A program made the translations under genes and the position numbers. The notes under the pieces were generated by a model, which searched no databases, was not told the origin of the DNA, and worked only from the letters and a program-made list of their open reading frames with translations. Shown piece by piece: positions 56,091 through 64,000 of a stretch of DNA of 64,000 nt. Positions within the stretch are counted from its first letter, which is position 1. Each line of letters starts with the position of its first letter. Source of the DNA: Arenibacter sp. F26102 (GTDB taxonomy: Bacteria > Bacteroidota > Bacteroidia > Flavobacteriales > Flavobacteriaceae). The DNA lies in NCBI RefSeq assembly GCF_023015865.1, contig NZ_JALKBC010000003.1, forward strand, positions 62,001 through 126,000, given 5' to 3'.

Positions 56091-58643
56091 ATGGACGACA
56101 ATTTTTCCCCTAGAGTAAAAGATGTAATTGCTTACAGCAAGGAAGAGGCCTTAAGATTAGGCCACGACTTCATTGGTACTGAGCACTTAATGCTCGGATT
56201 ACTGCGCGACGGTAATGGAAAAGCAATAAGCATTTTAGACGCATTGGATGTGGACTTGGATCACCTGCGAAGAAAAGTGGAGATATTAAGTCCTGCCAAT
56301 CCAAACGCTGGTAGTGCACAAAAGGACAAAAAGAACCTGCATTTGACCAGACAGGCGGAGCGTGCACTGAAAACAACATTTTTAGAAGCAAAATTATTTC
56401 AAAGTTCCTCTATCAATACGGCCCATTTATTACTGTGCATTTTGCGCAATGAGAATGACCCTACTACAAAATTATTGCATAAATTAAAAGTGGATTACGA
56501 TGGAGTAAAAGACCAGTTTAAATCAATGATAACAAGTGATGACGATTATATAGACTCTCCTACATCCGAATCCTTCCCAAGTGATTCCGATGAACCCAAT
56601 GAAGAAAAAGAAGGAGGCTTCGGCTCCTCCAGCACAGGGCAAAAAGGAAGTAAAAAATCCAAAACCCCTGTATTGGACAACTTTGGGCGCGACCTTACCA
56701 AAATGGCCGAGGAAAACAAATTGGACCCAGTGGTGGGCCGCGAAAAGGAGATAGAAAGGGTTTCGCAAATCCTTAGTAGAAGAAAAAAGAACAATCCTCT
56801 GTTGATTGGAGAGCCTGGTGTTGGTAAAAGTGCCATAGCCGAAGGTCTTGCACTAAGGATAATCAATAAGAAAGTATCTAGAATTCTTTACAACAAAAGA
56901 GTTGTAACCCTAGATCTCGCCTCTTTGGTGGCCGGAACCAAATATCGCGGCCAGTTTGAAGAGCGAATGAAGGCGGTTATGAACGAACTGGAAAAGAACG
57001 ATGACGTTATTTTGTTCATTGACGAGATACACACTATTGTAGGGGCAGGTGGAGCGACAGGCAGTTTAGATGCCTCCAATATGTTCAAGCCAGCCTTGGC
57101 TAGAGGAGAAATTCAATGTATAGGAGCCACTACTCTTGACGAATACAGACAATATATAGAAAAGGATGGTGCCTTGGAAAGACGTTTTCAAAAGGTAATT
57201 GTTGAACCTACAACCGTTATAGAGACCATTGAAATCTTAAAAAACATCAAAAGTAAGTACGAAGACCATCATAATGTTATTTATACGGACGAGGCCATAA
57301 TTGCCTGTGTAAAACTTACGAACAGGTATATGACCGATAGATATCTTCCGGACAAGGCCATTGATGCCCTGGACGAAGCAGGTTCACGTGTTCATATTGT
57401 AAACATGGATGTTCCCAAACAAATATTGGAACTAGAAAAACAATTGGAAGACGTTCGTGAGCTAAAGAATACTGTCGTAAAAAAACAGAAATACGAGGAA
57501 GCAGCCAAGCTGAGGGACGATGAAAAAAGGATAGAAAAAGATCTGGCCATTGCCCAAGAAAGATGGGAAGAAGACAGTAAACTTCACAAAGAAACTGTTA
57601 CCGAAGATAATGTTGCGGACGTGGTATCCATGATGAGCGGTATTCCCGTAAATAGGATTGCCCAAACAGAAAGCAACAAATTGGCAGAATTGCCAAAGCT
57701 TATCAAGAGCAATGTTATTGGGCAGGATGATGCCGTTGCCAAGGTAGCCAAAGCTATTCAACGTAACCGGGCCGGTCTAAAAGACCCGAATAAACCTATT
57801 GGATCCTTTATATTTTTAGGACAGACAGGAGTTGGTAAAACCCAGCTTGCCAAGGTATTGGCCAAGGAGCTATTTGATTCCGAAGACGCTTTGATCAGAG
57901 TGGACATGAGTGAGTATATGGAGAAATTCGCCATATCGAGACTTGTAGGTGCACCTCCAGGATACGTAGGTTACGAAGAAGGTGGGCAGTTGACCGAAAA
58001 AGTGCGCCGTAAGCCTTATTCCGTTATCCTGTTGGATGAAATTGAAAAAGCACACCCCGATGTATTCAATATGCTTCTACAAGTGCTGGATGACGGTTAT
58101 TTAACAGATAGTCTTGGCCGAAAAATAGATTTTAGAAATACGATCATCATAATGACCTCGAACATAGGGGCAAGACAACTTAAGGATTTTGGTCAAGGAG
58201 TTGGTTTTGGCACTTCAGCAAAAAAGGCCCAAGCCGACACCCATCAAAAAAGTGTTATTGAAAATGCCTTAAAAAAGGCCTTCGCACCAGAATTCTTGAA
58301 CAGAATAGATGACGTTATCGTATTCAATGCCCTGGAACGCGAAGATATTCATAGGATCATCGATATCGAGCTCAACAAATTATTTCTTAGAATTAAAGAC
58401 ATAGGATACGATTTACAGCTTACCGATAAGGCCAAAGACTATATCGCCGAAAAAGGTTTCGATAGGCAATACGGAGCAAGGCCACTTAAAAGAGCCATTC
58501 AAAAATATATTGAAGATGCCTTGGCCGAAGAAATCGTAAATTCCAAGTTAGAGGAAGGCGATACTATCCACATGGATTTGGATGAAGCAAAAGAAGAGCT
58601 TACCATTAAGATCAAAAAAGCAGAAAAGTCGTCCAAAACCTAA
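56091..58643 (+). CDS. clpC: ATP-dependent Clp protease ATP-binding subunit ClpC
   Basis: 850 aa from ATG 56091 (MDDNFSPRVKDV), preceded by an AAAGG; an in-frame TTG 15 bp earlier is unlikely. Domains: two Clp-N repeats (1-145), a low-complexity Ser/Glu linker (150-195), AAA-1 with Walker A GEPGVGKS near 240 and FIDEIHT, a UVR-type middle domain at about 410-490 (YEEAAKLRDDEKRIEKDL), AAA-2 with Walker A GQTGVGKT near 577 and LLDEIEKAHPDV. It unfolds proteins and feeds them to ClpP. A terminator follows directly. Confidence 0.96.
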   Translation: MDDNFSPRVKDVIAYSKEEALRLGHDFIGTEHLMLGLLRDGNGKAISILDALDVDLDHLRRKVEILSPANPNAGSAQKDKKNLHLTRQAERALKTTFLEAKLFQSSSINTAHLLLCILRNENDPTTKLLHKLKVDYDGVKDQFKSMITSDDDYIDSPTSESFPSDSDEPNEEKEGGFGSSSTGQKGSKKSKTPVLDNFGRDLTKMAEENKLDPVVGREKEIERVSQILSRRKKNNPLLIGEPGVGKSAIAEGLALRIINKKVSRILYNKRVVTLDLASLVAGTKYRGQFEERMKAVMNELEKNDDVILFIDEIHTIVGAGGATGSLDASNMFKPALARGEIQCIGATTLDEYRQYIEKDGALERRFQKVIVEPTTVIETIEILKNIKSKYEDHHNVIYTDEAIIACVKLTNRYMTDRYLPDKAIDALDEAGSRVHIVNMDVPKQILELEKQLEDVRELKNTVVKKQKYEEAAKLRDDEKRIEKDLAIAQERWEEDSKLHKETVTEDNVADVVSMMSGIPVNRIAQTESNKLAELPKLIKSNVIGQDDAVAKVAKAIQRNRAGLKDPNKPIGSFIFLGQTGVGKTQLAKVLAKELFDSEDALIRVDMSEYMEKFAISRLVGAPPGYVGYEEGGQLTEKVRRKPYSVILLDEIEKAHPDVFNMLLQVLDDGYLTDSLGRKIDFRNTIIIMTSNIGARQLKDFGQGVGFGTSAKKAQADTHQKSVIENALKKAFAPEFLNRIDDVIVFNALEREDIHRIIDIELNKLFLRIKDIGYDLQLTDKAKDYIAEKGFDRQYGARPLKRAIQKYIEDALAEEIVNSKLEEGDTIHMDLDEAKEELTIKIKKAEKSSKT

Positions 58644-58663
58644 TTTGGACCTCTATATAAAAG

Positions 58664-58696
58664 AAAAAAGGAGTAGCTATTGGCTACTCCTTTTTT
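58664..58696 (+). terminator. Terminator of clpC
   Basis: Stem AAAAAAGGAGTAGC (58664-58677) and GCTACTCCTTTTTT (58683-58696), 5-nt loop, followed by further T residues; 20 bp after the clpC stop. Confidence 0.92.
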
Positions 58697-58847
58697 TTAT
58701 CTATTCCCCAAGCTTTGTAAGAAATAAAACACAGTAATCCATTTTCCTTTCCACATAAACGATTAAAGTGTCTTTTATCTAATAATTTTTTAAATAGTTG
58801 CACTTAATTCTACATTCGCTGCAGACACACTATATAAAATACGAAGA

Positions 58848-59258
58848 ATGAAAGTCGGACGACCCAAGAAGACTATTATCGTACGAGAATATCAACTGGA
58901 CATTGGAAAAGTACAGGTATTTGACGATTACATGGTTTCTATTTTTGATGAAGGAAGTACTATTACCAAGGAACGCGTTTTTCAAATTATTGGTATTATG
59001 GAAATTCATTTCAGAAATAAAAACTTCGGTTACATAAGCTTAAGAAAGAATTCCTATGCCATTGACCCAATGGTATACAATCAGATCAGGGAAATAGATA
59101 ATCTAAAAGCTTTTGCCATAGTTTCCATCAAAGAAATAGACATGCACAATTTTAATATTGAGAGACTATTTTACAAGAAAGCAATGAAATTTTTTATAGA
59201 CCAGGATAACGCCCTTACATGGATCAAAAGGCGTGTAAAAACCGCGAATATTGACTAA
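58848..59258 (+). CDS. Conserved-looking protein of unknown function (possible STAS-like fold)
   Basis: 136 aa, start MKVGRPKKTIIVREYQLD, no signal peptide or membrane segment. The alternation of strands and helices and the terminal DQDNALTWIKRRV, like the ends of SpoIIAA/STAS-like bacterial proteins (EDEALAWL), suggest that fold, but I am not sure. The first residues are basic and might bind DNA or membranes. Single gene flanked by terminators. Confidence 0.65.
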   Translation: MKVGRPKKTIIVREYQLDIGKVQVFDDYMVSIFDEGSTITKERVFQIIGIMEIHFRNKNFGYISLRKNSYAIDPMVYNQIREIDNLKAFAIVSIKEIDMHNFNIERLFYKKAMKFFIDQDNALTWIKRRVKTANID

Positions 59259-59293
59259 AGTATGTCATTATCATTAATTGATAATGACATACT
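59259..59293. terminator. Bidirectional hairpin between the 136-aa gene and nnr
   Basis: Perfect 15-bp stem, AGTATGTCATTATCA and TGATAATGACATACT with a 5-nt loop. It starts right after the plus-strand stop and covers two bases of the nnr stop codon. No strong T-run, so it may also act as an mRNA 3' end stabiliser. Confidence 0.65.
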
Positions 59294-60836
59294 ATTGCTC
59301 ACTTTCCCCCTGAACACCTTCAGGTTCCTGTACTTGAAAGAGCTCCAAATAAGCCTTGCCAATATTATCGATTATCCCACTTGCAATTAAGGCCTGAAAA
59401 CCGCAATTCTCTACGGCAATATCAGCTGCTTTACCATGAATATACACTCCAAAAATAGCCGCATCCAATGGCGAATATCCCTGTGCAATTAGCCCAGTAA
59501 TTATCCCTGTCAGCACATCGCCACTTCCCCCTGTCGCCATTCCCGGATTTCCAGTGGTATTCACATAGCCTTTATCCCCATAAATAATGATGCTATTGGC
59601 ACCCTTAATAACGACGATACTGTCGAATTTTTTAGAGAATACCTTTGTTTTATTCAATTTATCAAAATCATCCTTCCATTTTCCAATTATGCGCTCCAAC
59701 TCCTTAGGATGCGGTGTTAAAACGGTTTTTGAAGGCATTTTTTTAAATAAATCAGGATTCTTGGAAAGGATGTTAAGGCCGTCCGCATCTATTACCAAAG
59801 GAACATTATTCTTATGCAAAAATTCAGAAAATGCCTTAACAGTAGCCCCACTTGTACCAATGCCGACTCCTATGCCAATTACGGTAGGAGCCACACCAAA
59901 ATCAATATTGGAAATTTCCCTTTCATCACTATCCGTAATGACCATAGCTTCCGGTAGGGCAGTTTGTAACGGTACATAGCCACATTTAGGCACATAGGCA
60001 TTGACCAATCCACTACCCGCGCACAAACTGCCTTTGGCAGCCAAAATAACCGCTCCGATTTTGCCATAACTACCTCCGATAATTAAAGAATGTCCATAAC
60101 TGCCCTTATGTGAATATTTTTCCCGGGGGATATACAGGGATAGCACTTCATTTTTACCGATCAGCTCATATTCAGCCTCTGATTTAGATAAAAATTCCTG
60201 ATCAAGACCTATGTCCAAAATCTCCCAATGATCAAATAATTTTCCAGTTTCGGGAAGAAAAAATACAAGTTTTGGTACTTGAAAAGTAAGCACAATATTG
60301 GCTCTTATTACCCCATCCGTATTAATAGGACCACTCTCCATAAAGAGTCCGGACGGCATGTCAATAGACAATTTAAATGCCCTTGAATTATTTAGGTGCT
60401 GCATCAGGTTTATCACCCACAGATCAGGAACCCTATTCAATCCAATTCCAAAAATGGCATCAACCACAATATCCTCTCTCCCAATAGTGGGCAACTCCGA
60501 TTCTTCACTCAAAAAATTGGGCCAAATCTTTATTTCCTTTAGTCTATCAAGATTTATTAGAAAATCTTTTGATCTATGTTCGCTATAGTTAACAACATGA
60601 ACCTCAACATTATACCCATGTTCATGTAAATGCCTGGCCAGCACCAGTCCATCACCCCCATTATTACCAATACCACTAAACACACTAATCTTTGTTTGGG
60701 CACCCTGCAACCGAGAATGTATCCAGTTAAAAATCTGAATTGCAGCCCTTTCCATGAGTTGATTGCTGCTTATCTGCTGCCTATCTATTGTGAATTTATC
60801 AGCATCGTATATCTGTTTAGCATTAAAAATCTTCAT
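59292..60836 (-). CDS. nnr: Bifunctional NAD(P)H-hydrate epimerase / ADP-dependent dehydratase
   Basis: 514-aa fusion. Residues 1-215 are the YjeF_N epimerase (GNNGGDGLVLARHL near 56-69). Residues about 225-500 are the ribokinase-like dehydratase with SYGHSLIIGGSYGKIGA, VLTPHPKELERI and the nucleotide motif GNPGMATGGSGDVLTG. It repairs hydrated NADH and NADPH: epimerisation of the R form and ADP-driven dehydration of the S form. Single gene, divergent from the thr operon. Confidence 0.94.
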   Translation of the reverse strand: MKIFNAKQIYDADKFTIDRQQISSNQLMERAAIQIFNWIHSRLQGAQTKISVFSGIGNNGGDGLVLARHLHEHGYNVEVHVVNYSEHRSKDFLINLDRLKEIKIWPNFLSEESELPTIGREDIVVDAIFGIGLNRVPDLWVINLMQHLNNSRAFKLSIDMPSGLFMESGPINTDGVIRANIVLTFQVPKLVFFLPETGKLFDHWEILDIGLDQEFLSKSEAEYELIGKNEVLSLYIPREKYSHKGSYGHSLIIGGSYGKIGAVILAAKGSLCAGSGLVNAYVPKCGYVPLQTALPEAMVITDSDEREISNIDFGVAPTVIGIGVGIGTSGATVKAFSEFLHKNNVPLVIDADGLNILSKNPDLFKKMPSKTVLTPHPKELERIIGKWKDDFDKLNKTKVFSKKFDSIVVIKGANSIIIYGDKGYVNTTGNPGMATGGSGDVLTGIITGLIAQGYSPLDAAIFGVYIHGKAADIAVENCGFQALIASGIIDNIGKAYLELFQVQEPEGVQGESEQ

Positions 60837-60889
60837 TCGATAAGATTATTTAGTAAAAATTGTTGATTTGGCAAAAATCTCTCCAAACA

Positions 60890-60920
60890 TTTGATTGGGC
60901 AATCAAAAATACTACATTTG
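60890..60920 (+). promoter_or_regulatory. Promoter of the thr operon with overlapping palindrome
   Basis: TTTG (60890-60893), 19-nt spacer, TACATTTG (60913-60920): an exact Bacteroidota promoter. The -33 element is part of a perfect palindrome TTTGATTGGGCAATCAAA (60890-60907), a plausible repressor site. The transcript should start about 7 bp before the leader peptide ATG. Confidence 0.7.
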
Positions 60921-60933
60921 GTTCTTTATTCTT

Positions 60934-61035
60934 ATGATGACACTTAACAATACGGAAATAAGACTACCTAATTCACCATTAATTGATGGTTGCATTGCTA
61001 TTACTGTTATCAGCACCACTACCCCATTGGGGTAA
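60934..61035 (+). CDS. thrL: Threonine-operon leader peptide (attenuator peptide)
   Basis: 33-aa open frame that starts MMTLNNTE and contains the run IAITVISTTTP at residues 21-31, with 6 Thr and 5 Ile codons in total. This mirrors the E. coli thr leader (Thr/Ile rich) in content and position, 70 bp before thrA. A 6-bp hairpin, TACCCC and GGGGTA (61020-61034), overlaps its stop codon. Ribosome stalling at Thr or Ile codons would change RNA folding before thrA. No clear U-tailed terminator was found, so the exact mechanism is open. The symbol is by analogy. Confidence 0.65.
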   Translation: MMTLNNTEIRLPNSPLIDGCIAITVISTTTPLG

Positions 61036-61104
61036 GCTACTACATATACGTCCGTTACACAATTATATCAAAATACAGTTTTTATTATTTAATCCTATTG
61101 AACC

Positions 61105-63549
61105 ATGAAAGTTCTAAAATTCGGTGGTACTTCGGTTGCCAACGCTAAAAATATAAGTTTAGTAAAAAATATCATCGCCAACCTTGAGTCCGAAAAAACC
61201 GTAGTAGTGGTTTCAGCCCTAGGCGGAATCACAGACCTGCTATTAAAAACCGCAGCCTTAGCTTCTTCTCAGGACCAAACCTATAAAACTATTCTTAAGG
61301 AAATAGAGGACAGGCATCTATTGACAATAAAGGAACTAATTCCCATACATTCCCAAAGCAAGGTACTAAGCAAAGTAAAAAGTGAACTCAATACACTGGA
61401 AACACTTCTTGAGGGGGCTTATTTAATAGGAGAGATCACCCCTAAACTATCTGACAAAATCGTTAGTTATGGAGAGCTGCTTTCCTCCTATATTATAAGC
61501 GAATATTTTATTGTTGAAGGAATAGACATTGGCCATGCCGATAGTAGACAACTTATAAAAACCAATTCCAATTTTGGAAAGGCGGCCGTAAAATTCGATC
61601 TAACAAACCGAAACATTACCGCTTTCATAGAGAATAGCAAGAATAGTGTTATAGTAATGGGGGGCTTTATTTCCTCTGCCGTAAATGGAGATTCCACCAC
61701 TTTGGGACGAGGAGGATCCGACTATACCGCCGCAATTGTAGCCAATGCTATAAATGCTGAAGTTTTGGAAATATGGACCGATGTAAGTGGTATGTATACC
61801 GCCAATCCAAAAATAGTAAAACAAGCCATGGCCATTCCTCATATTTCCTATGAAGAAGCTATGGAACTGTCCCACTTTGGCGCCAAAGTCCTATATCCTC
61901 CTACAATACAACCAGTATTGACCAAAGGTATTTCCATAGTTATTAAAAACACCTTTGACCCAGAAGCTCCAGGTACTTTAATTACCAAGAACAAAAATGG
62001 ACAAGGTAAAACCGTACGCGGCATAAGCCATGTGGAAAATATTGCACTGGTATCGCTTGAGGGTCCTGGAATGGTTGGAATCACCGGTATCTCCAAACGC
62101 TTTTTTGAAGTGCTGTCGACTGCGGGTATCAGTGTTGTAATGATCACCCAAGCTTCATCTGAACATTCCATTTGTATAGGAATCGATAATCAGGACGCTG
62201 ACCATGCAGTACAGGTTATTAATGATGCTTTTGATATTGAAATTTCACTCGGTAAAATAAAACCGGTGGTTGCCGAAAAAGATCTGGCCATAATTGCATT
62301 GGTCGGTGATAACATGAAAAGCCATCAAGGCCTTAGCGGAAAGATGTTCAGTACCCTTGGCAAAAACAACGTAAATATAAGAGCCATTGCACAAGGTGCC
62401 TCCGAAAGGAATATATCGGCGGTTATCCTAAAGGAAGATGTAAAAAAAGCACTCAATACTTTACACGAAGAGTTTTTTGAAGAAAATGTAAAGCAGTTGA
62501 ACCTCTTTGTTATGGGGGTAGGTAATGTAGGTGCAAAGTTCCTAAACCAAATACAATCCCAAAAGAAATATTTAAAGGAAAAGCTAAAACTTAACATCAG
62601 GGTGATTGGAATGTCCAATTCCAGGAAAATGATTTTTGATGAAGATGGAATTCCGCTTAAAAACTGGCAAGAACTCCTAAATAATGGCGAAGAAGCCAAT
62701 AGGGAGCTATTTTTTGACAAGGTTAAAAAGCTTAATTACAGAAATAGCATTTTTGTGGACAATACCGCCAGTCAAGAAGTTTCAGAAACCTATAATTCCT
62801 ACCTAAGAAATAGTATATCTGTTGTAACCTGTAATAAAATTGCTTGTTCGTCGCCTTATGACAACTATCAGGAATTAAAAGATCTCGCAAGACAGTACAA
62901 TGCACCTTTTCTTTTCGAAACGAATGTGGGAGCAGGCTTGCCAATTATAGACACCTTAAAGCACCTAGTGGCTTCTGGGGATAAAATTCTTAAAATTCAA
63001 GCTGTGCTGTCCGGTAGTTTAAATTTTGTATTCAACAATTTTAAGGACACCACTACATTTCATGATATAGTAAAGGAAGCACAGGTGGAAGGCTATACGG
63101 AACCAGACCCCAAAATAGATTTGAGCGGGGTGGACGTTATGCGTAAAATATTAATTCTGGCAAGGGAAAGTGGATATGTCCTGAATATTGAGGATATCCA
63201 AAACAACCCTTTCCTACCCAAAGAGAGCTTGGAAACAACCAACAATGAAGATTTCTTCAAGACGTTGACCAAGCATGAGGCTTCATTTCAAGAGATGTAC
63301 AAGAAGGCCGTAGACGAAGATAGCAAGTTGAAATATGTTGCACAATTCGAAGACGGTAAAGCCAGCGTAGGATTGCAGCGCATCCCTAAAGGACATGATT
63401 TTTATAATTTGGAGGGAAGCGATAATATTGTACTGTTTTACACCGAACGTTATCCCAACCAACCCATGATTATTAAAGGAGCCGGAGCAGGTGCCGATGT
63501 TACGGCATCCGGAATATTCGCCGATATTATACGCATCGGTAATTTTTAA
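61105..63549 (+). CDS. thrA: Bifunctional aspartate kinase / homoserine dehydrogenase I
   Basis: 814-aa fusion. Aspartokinase part about 1-290 (KFGGTSVANA at 4-13, TLGRGGSDYTA near 199-209), paired ACT domains about 300-460 (LVSLEGPGMVGITG, IIALVGDNM), homoserine dehydrogenase part about 465-814 (GVGNVGAKFL, then SGSLNFVFNNF and GYTEPDPKIDLSG with the catalytic Asp/Lys region). It makes aspartyl phosphate and reduces aspartate semialdehyde to homoserine, first and third steps of threonine synthesis; the ACT domains allow feedback by threonine. First enzyme gene of thrA-thrB, behind a Thr/Ile-rich leader. Confidence 0.96.
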   Translation: MKVLKFGGTSVANAKNISLVKNIIANLESEKTVVVVSALGGITDLLLKTAALASSQDQTYKTILKEIEDRHLLTIKELIPIHSQSKVLSKVKSELNTLETLLEGAYLIGEITPKLSDKIVSYGELLSSYIISEYFIVEGIDIGHADSRQLIKTNSNFGKAAVKFDLTNRNITAFIENSKNSVIVMGGFISSAVNGDSTTLGRGGSDYTAAIVANAINAEVLEIWTDVSGMYTANPKIVKQAMAIPHISYEEAMELSHFGAKVLYPPTIQPVLTKGISIVIKNTFDPEAPGTLITKNKNGQGKTVRGISHVENIALVSLEGPGMVGITGISKRFFEVLSTAGISVVMITQASSEHSICIGIDNQDADHAVQVINDAFDIEISLGKIKPVVAEKDLAIIALVGDNMKSHQGLSGKMFSTLGKNNVNIRAIAQGASERNISAVILKEDVKKALNTLHEEFFEENVKQLNLFVMGVGNVGAKFLNQIQSQKKYLKEKLKLNIRVIGMSNSRKMIFDEDGIPLKNWQELLNNGEEANRELFFDKVKKLNYRNSIFVDNTASQEVSETYNSYLRNSISVVTCNKIACSSPYDNYQELKDLARQYNAPFLFETNVGAGLPIIDTLKHLVASGDKILKIQAVLSGSLNFVFNNFKDTTTFHDIVKEAQVEGYTEPDPKIDLSGVDVMRKILILARESGYVLNIEDIQNNPFLPKESLETTNNEDFFKTLTKHEASFQEMYKKAVDEDSKLKYVAQFEDGKASVGLQRIPKGHDFYNLEGSDNIVLFYTERYPNQPMIIKGAGAGADVTASGIFADIIRIGNF

Positions 63550-63584
63550 GGAAGCGGCATAACTCTGATATTATATCGATTTAA

Positions 63585-64000
63585 ATGAAAACTAACGAAA
63601 TAAGAATTTTCTGTCCGGCTACCATAGCAAATGTTTCCTGTGGCTTTGACGTATTGGGACTTGCATTGGACTCTGTAGGTGATGAGATGGTGGTGAGGAA
63701 AACCAGTGAAAAAGGAATAAAAATAACCAAGCTCATAGGTCAGGACCTGCCCACAGAAACCTTACAAAATGTTGCTGGAGTTGCCGGTTTGGCCCTTTTG
63801 GCGGAAAGTGATCATGTTGGCGGTTTTGAGATCGAAATCTTCAAAAACATAAAGGCAGGCAGTGGTATAGGAAGTAGTGCTGCCAGTTCTGCCGGAGCAG
63901 TTTGGGCTATGAACCAATTATTGGATAGTCCTTTTAGCACTTCGGAATTGGTAAAGTTTGCCATGGAGGGCGAACGACTGGCCAGTGGAGTTGCACATGC
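63585..64000 (+). CDS. thrB: Homoserine kinase (partial, runs off window)
   Basis: The first 138 codons of a GHMP kinase. N-terminal CPATIANVSCGFDVLGLA and the ATP motif GSGIGSSAASSAGA are typical of ThrB. It phosphorylates homoserine, the step before threonine synthase. It starts 35 bp after thrA and is clearly in the same operon. The C-terminal half lies outside the window. Confidence 0.93.
   Translation, partial: MKTNEIRIFCPATIANVSCGFDVLGLALDSVGDEMVVRKTSEKGIKITKLIGQDLPTETLQNVAGVAGLALLAESDHVGGFEIEIFKNIKAGSGIGSSAASSAGAVWAMNQLLDSPFSTSELVKFAMEGERLASGVAH

Noticed and set aside
60890-60907. FNR box in the thr promoter
   Set aside because: The half-sites TTGAT and ATCAA are there but separated by 6 instead of 4 nt, so it does not fit Crp/Fnr binding; kept only as an unassigned palindrome.
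1-64000. CRISPR array, prophage or integrative element
   Set aside because: No regularly spaced repeats, no integrase, capsid or conjugation genes; only one doubtful transposase remnant.

Overview
The window reads as chromosomal DNA of a marine member of the Flavobacteriaceae (Bacteroidota). The grounds are an AT-rich base composition, promoters of the Bacteroidota type (TTTG, about 19 nt, TAnnTTTG), a SusC/SusD pair with a CRTAC1-type FG-GAP lipoprotein, an arylsulfatase, TonB receptors with carboxypeptidase-like N-terminal domains, a Lacal_2735 protein and a TIGR03643 protein. No prophage, plasmid gene or CRISPR array was seen. The genus was not determined.

Layout. (1) 0.35-5.8 kb: a co-directional acyl-CoA cluster of two SDR dehydrogenases, a MaoC-crotonase fusion, an ACAD10/11-like acyl-CoA dehydrogenase and an APH-fold kinase. 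The kinase-dehydrogenase pair resembles the split form of mammalian ACAD10/ACAD11 and of LvaA/LvaC, so the cluster may degrade 4-hydroxyacyl-CoA. A secreted sulfatase follows. (2) 7.3-12.4 kb: SBF-family transporter, zinc alcohol dehydrogenase, DUF6544 protein, and a coiled-coil protein divergent from a tandem universal stress protein; the last two share an FNR-like palindrome. (3) 12.8-16.3 kb: siderophore TonB receptor plus PepSY reductase. (4) 16.4-20.1 kb: nhaA and a FUSC membrane protein. (5) 20.3-28.2 kb: a probable light/B12-responsive cluster headed by a CarH/LitR-like MerR regulator, followed by TetR, an ABC1 kinase, SDR-DUF2867, TIGR03643, folE, an SDR, glutathione peroxidase and small proteins. 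Two promoters inside it share one long cis-element. (6) 28.3-31.0 kb: a TPP riboswitch controlling a PnuT-like thiamine transporter and an acyl-CoA-dehydrogenase-fold protein; then an EamA exporter. (7) 31.2-33.4 kb: Crp/Fnr regulator with a perfect FNR box, zinc ribbon, methyltransferase. (8) 33.6-45.7 kb: a glycan utilisation locus on the minus strand (GH31 remnant, CRTAC1 lipoprotein, SusD, SusC, ECF sigma factor, class II aldolase), with signs of decay next to a possible transposase remnant. (9) 45.7-47.5 kb: gene-poor stretch with a structured repeat and tRNA-Pro and tRNA-Ser. (10) 47.7-64 kb: housekeeping genes: PgpH-type HD hydrolase, thiolase, an NlpC/P60 protein without its catalytic Cys, TPR protein, gyrA, clpC, nnr, and the thr operon (leader peptide, thrA, start of thrB).

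The most interesting items are the conserved operator-promoter of the light-type cluster, the unannotated Thr/Ile-rich leader peptide before thrA, the kinase-ACAD acyl-CoA cluster with a double hydratase fusion, the FNR-box pair, the riboswitch-controlled ACAD-fold gene, and a hairpin-rich repeat present in two intergenic regions. All functional calls come from reading motifs by eye; no database search was run.
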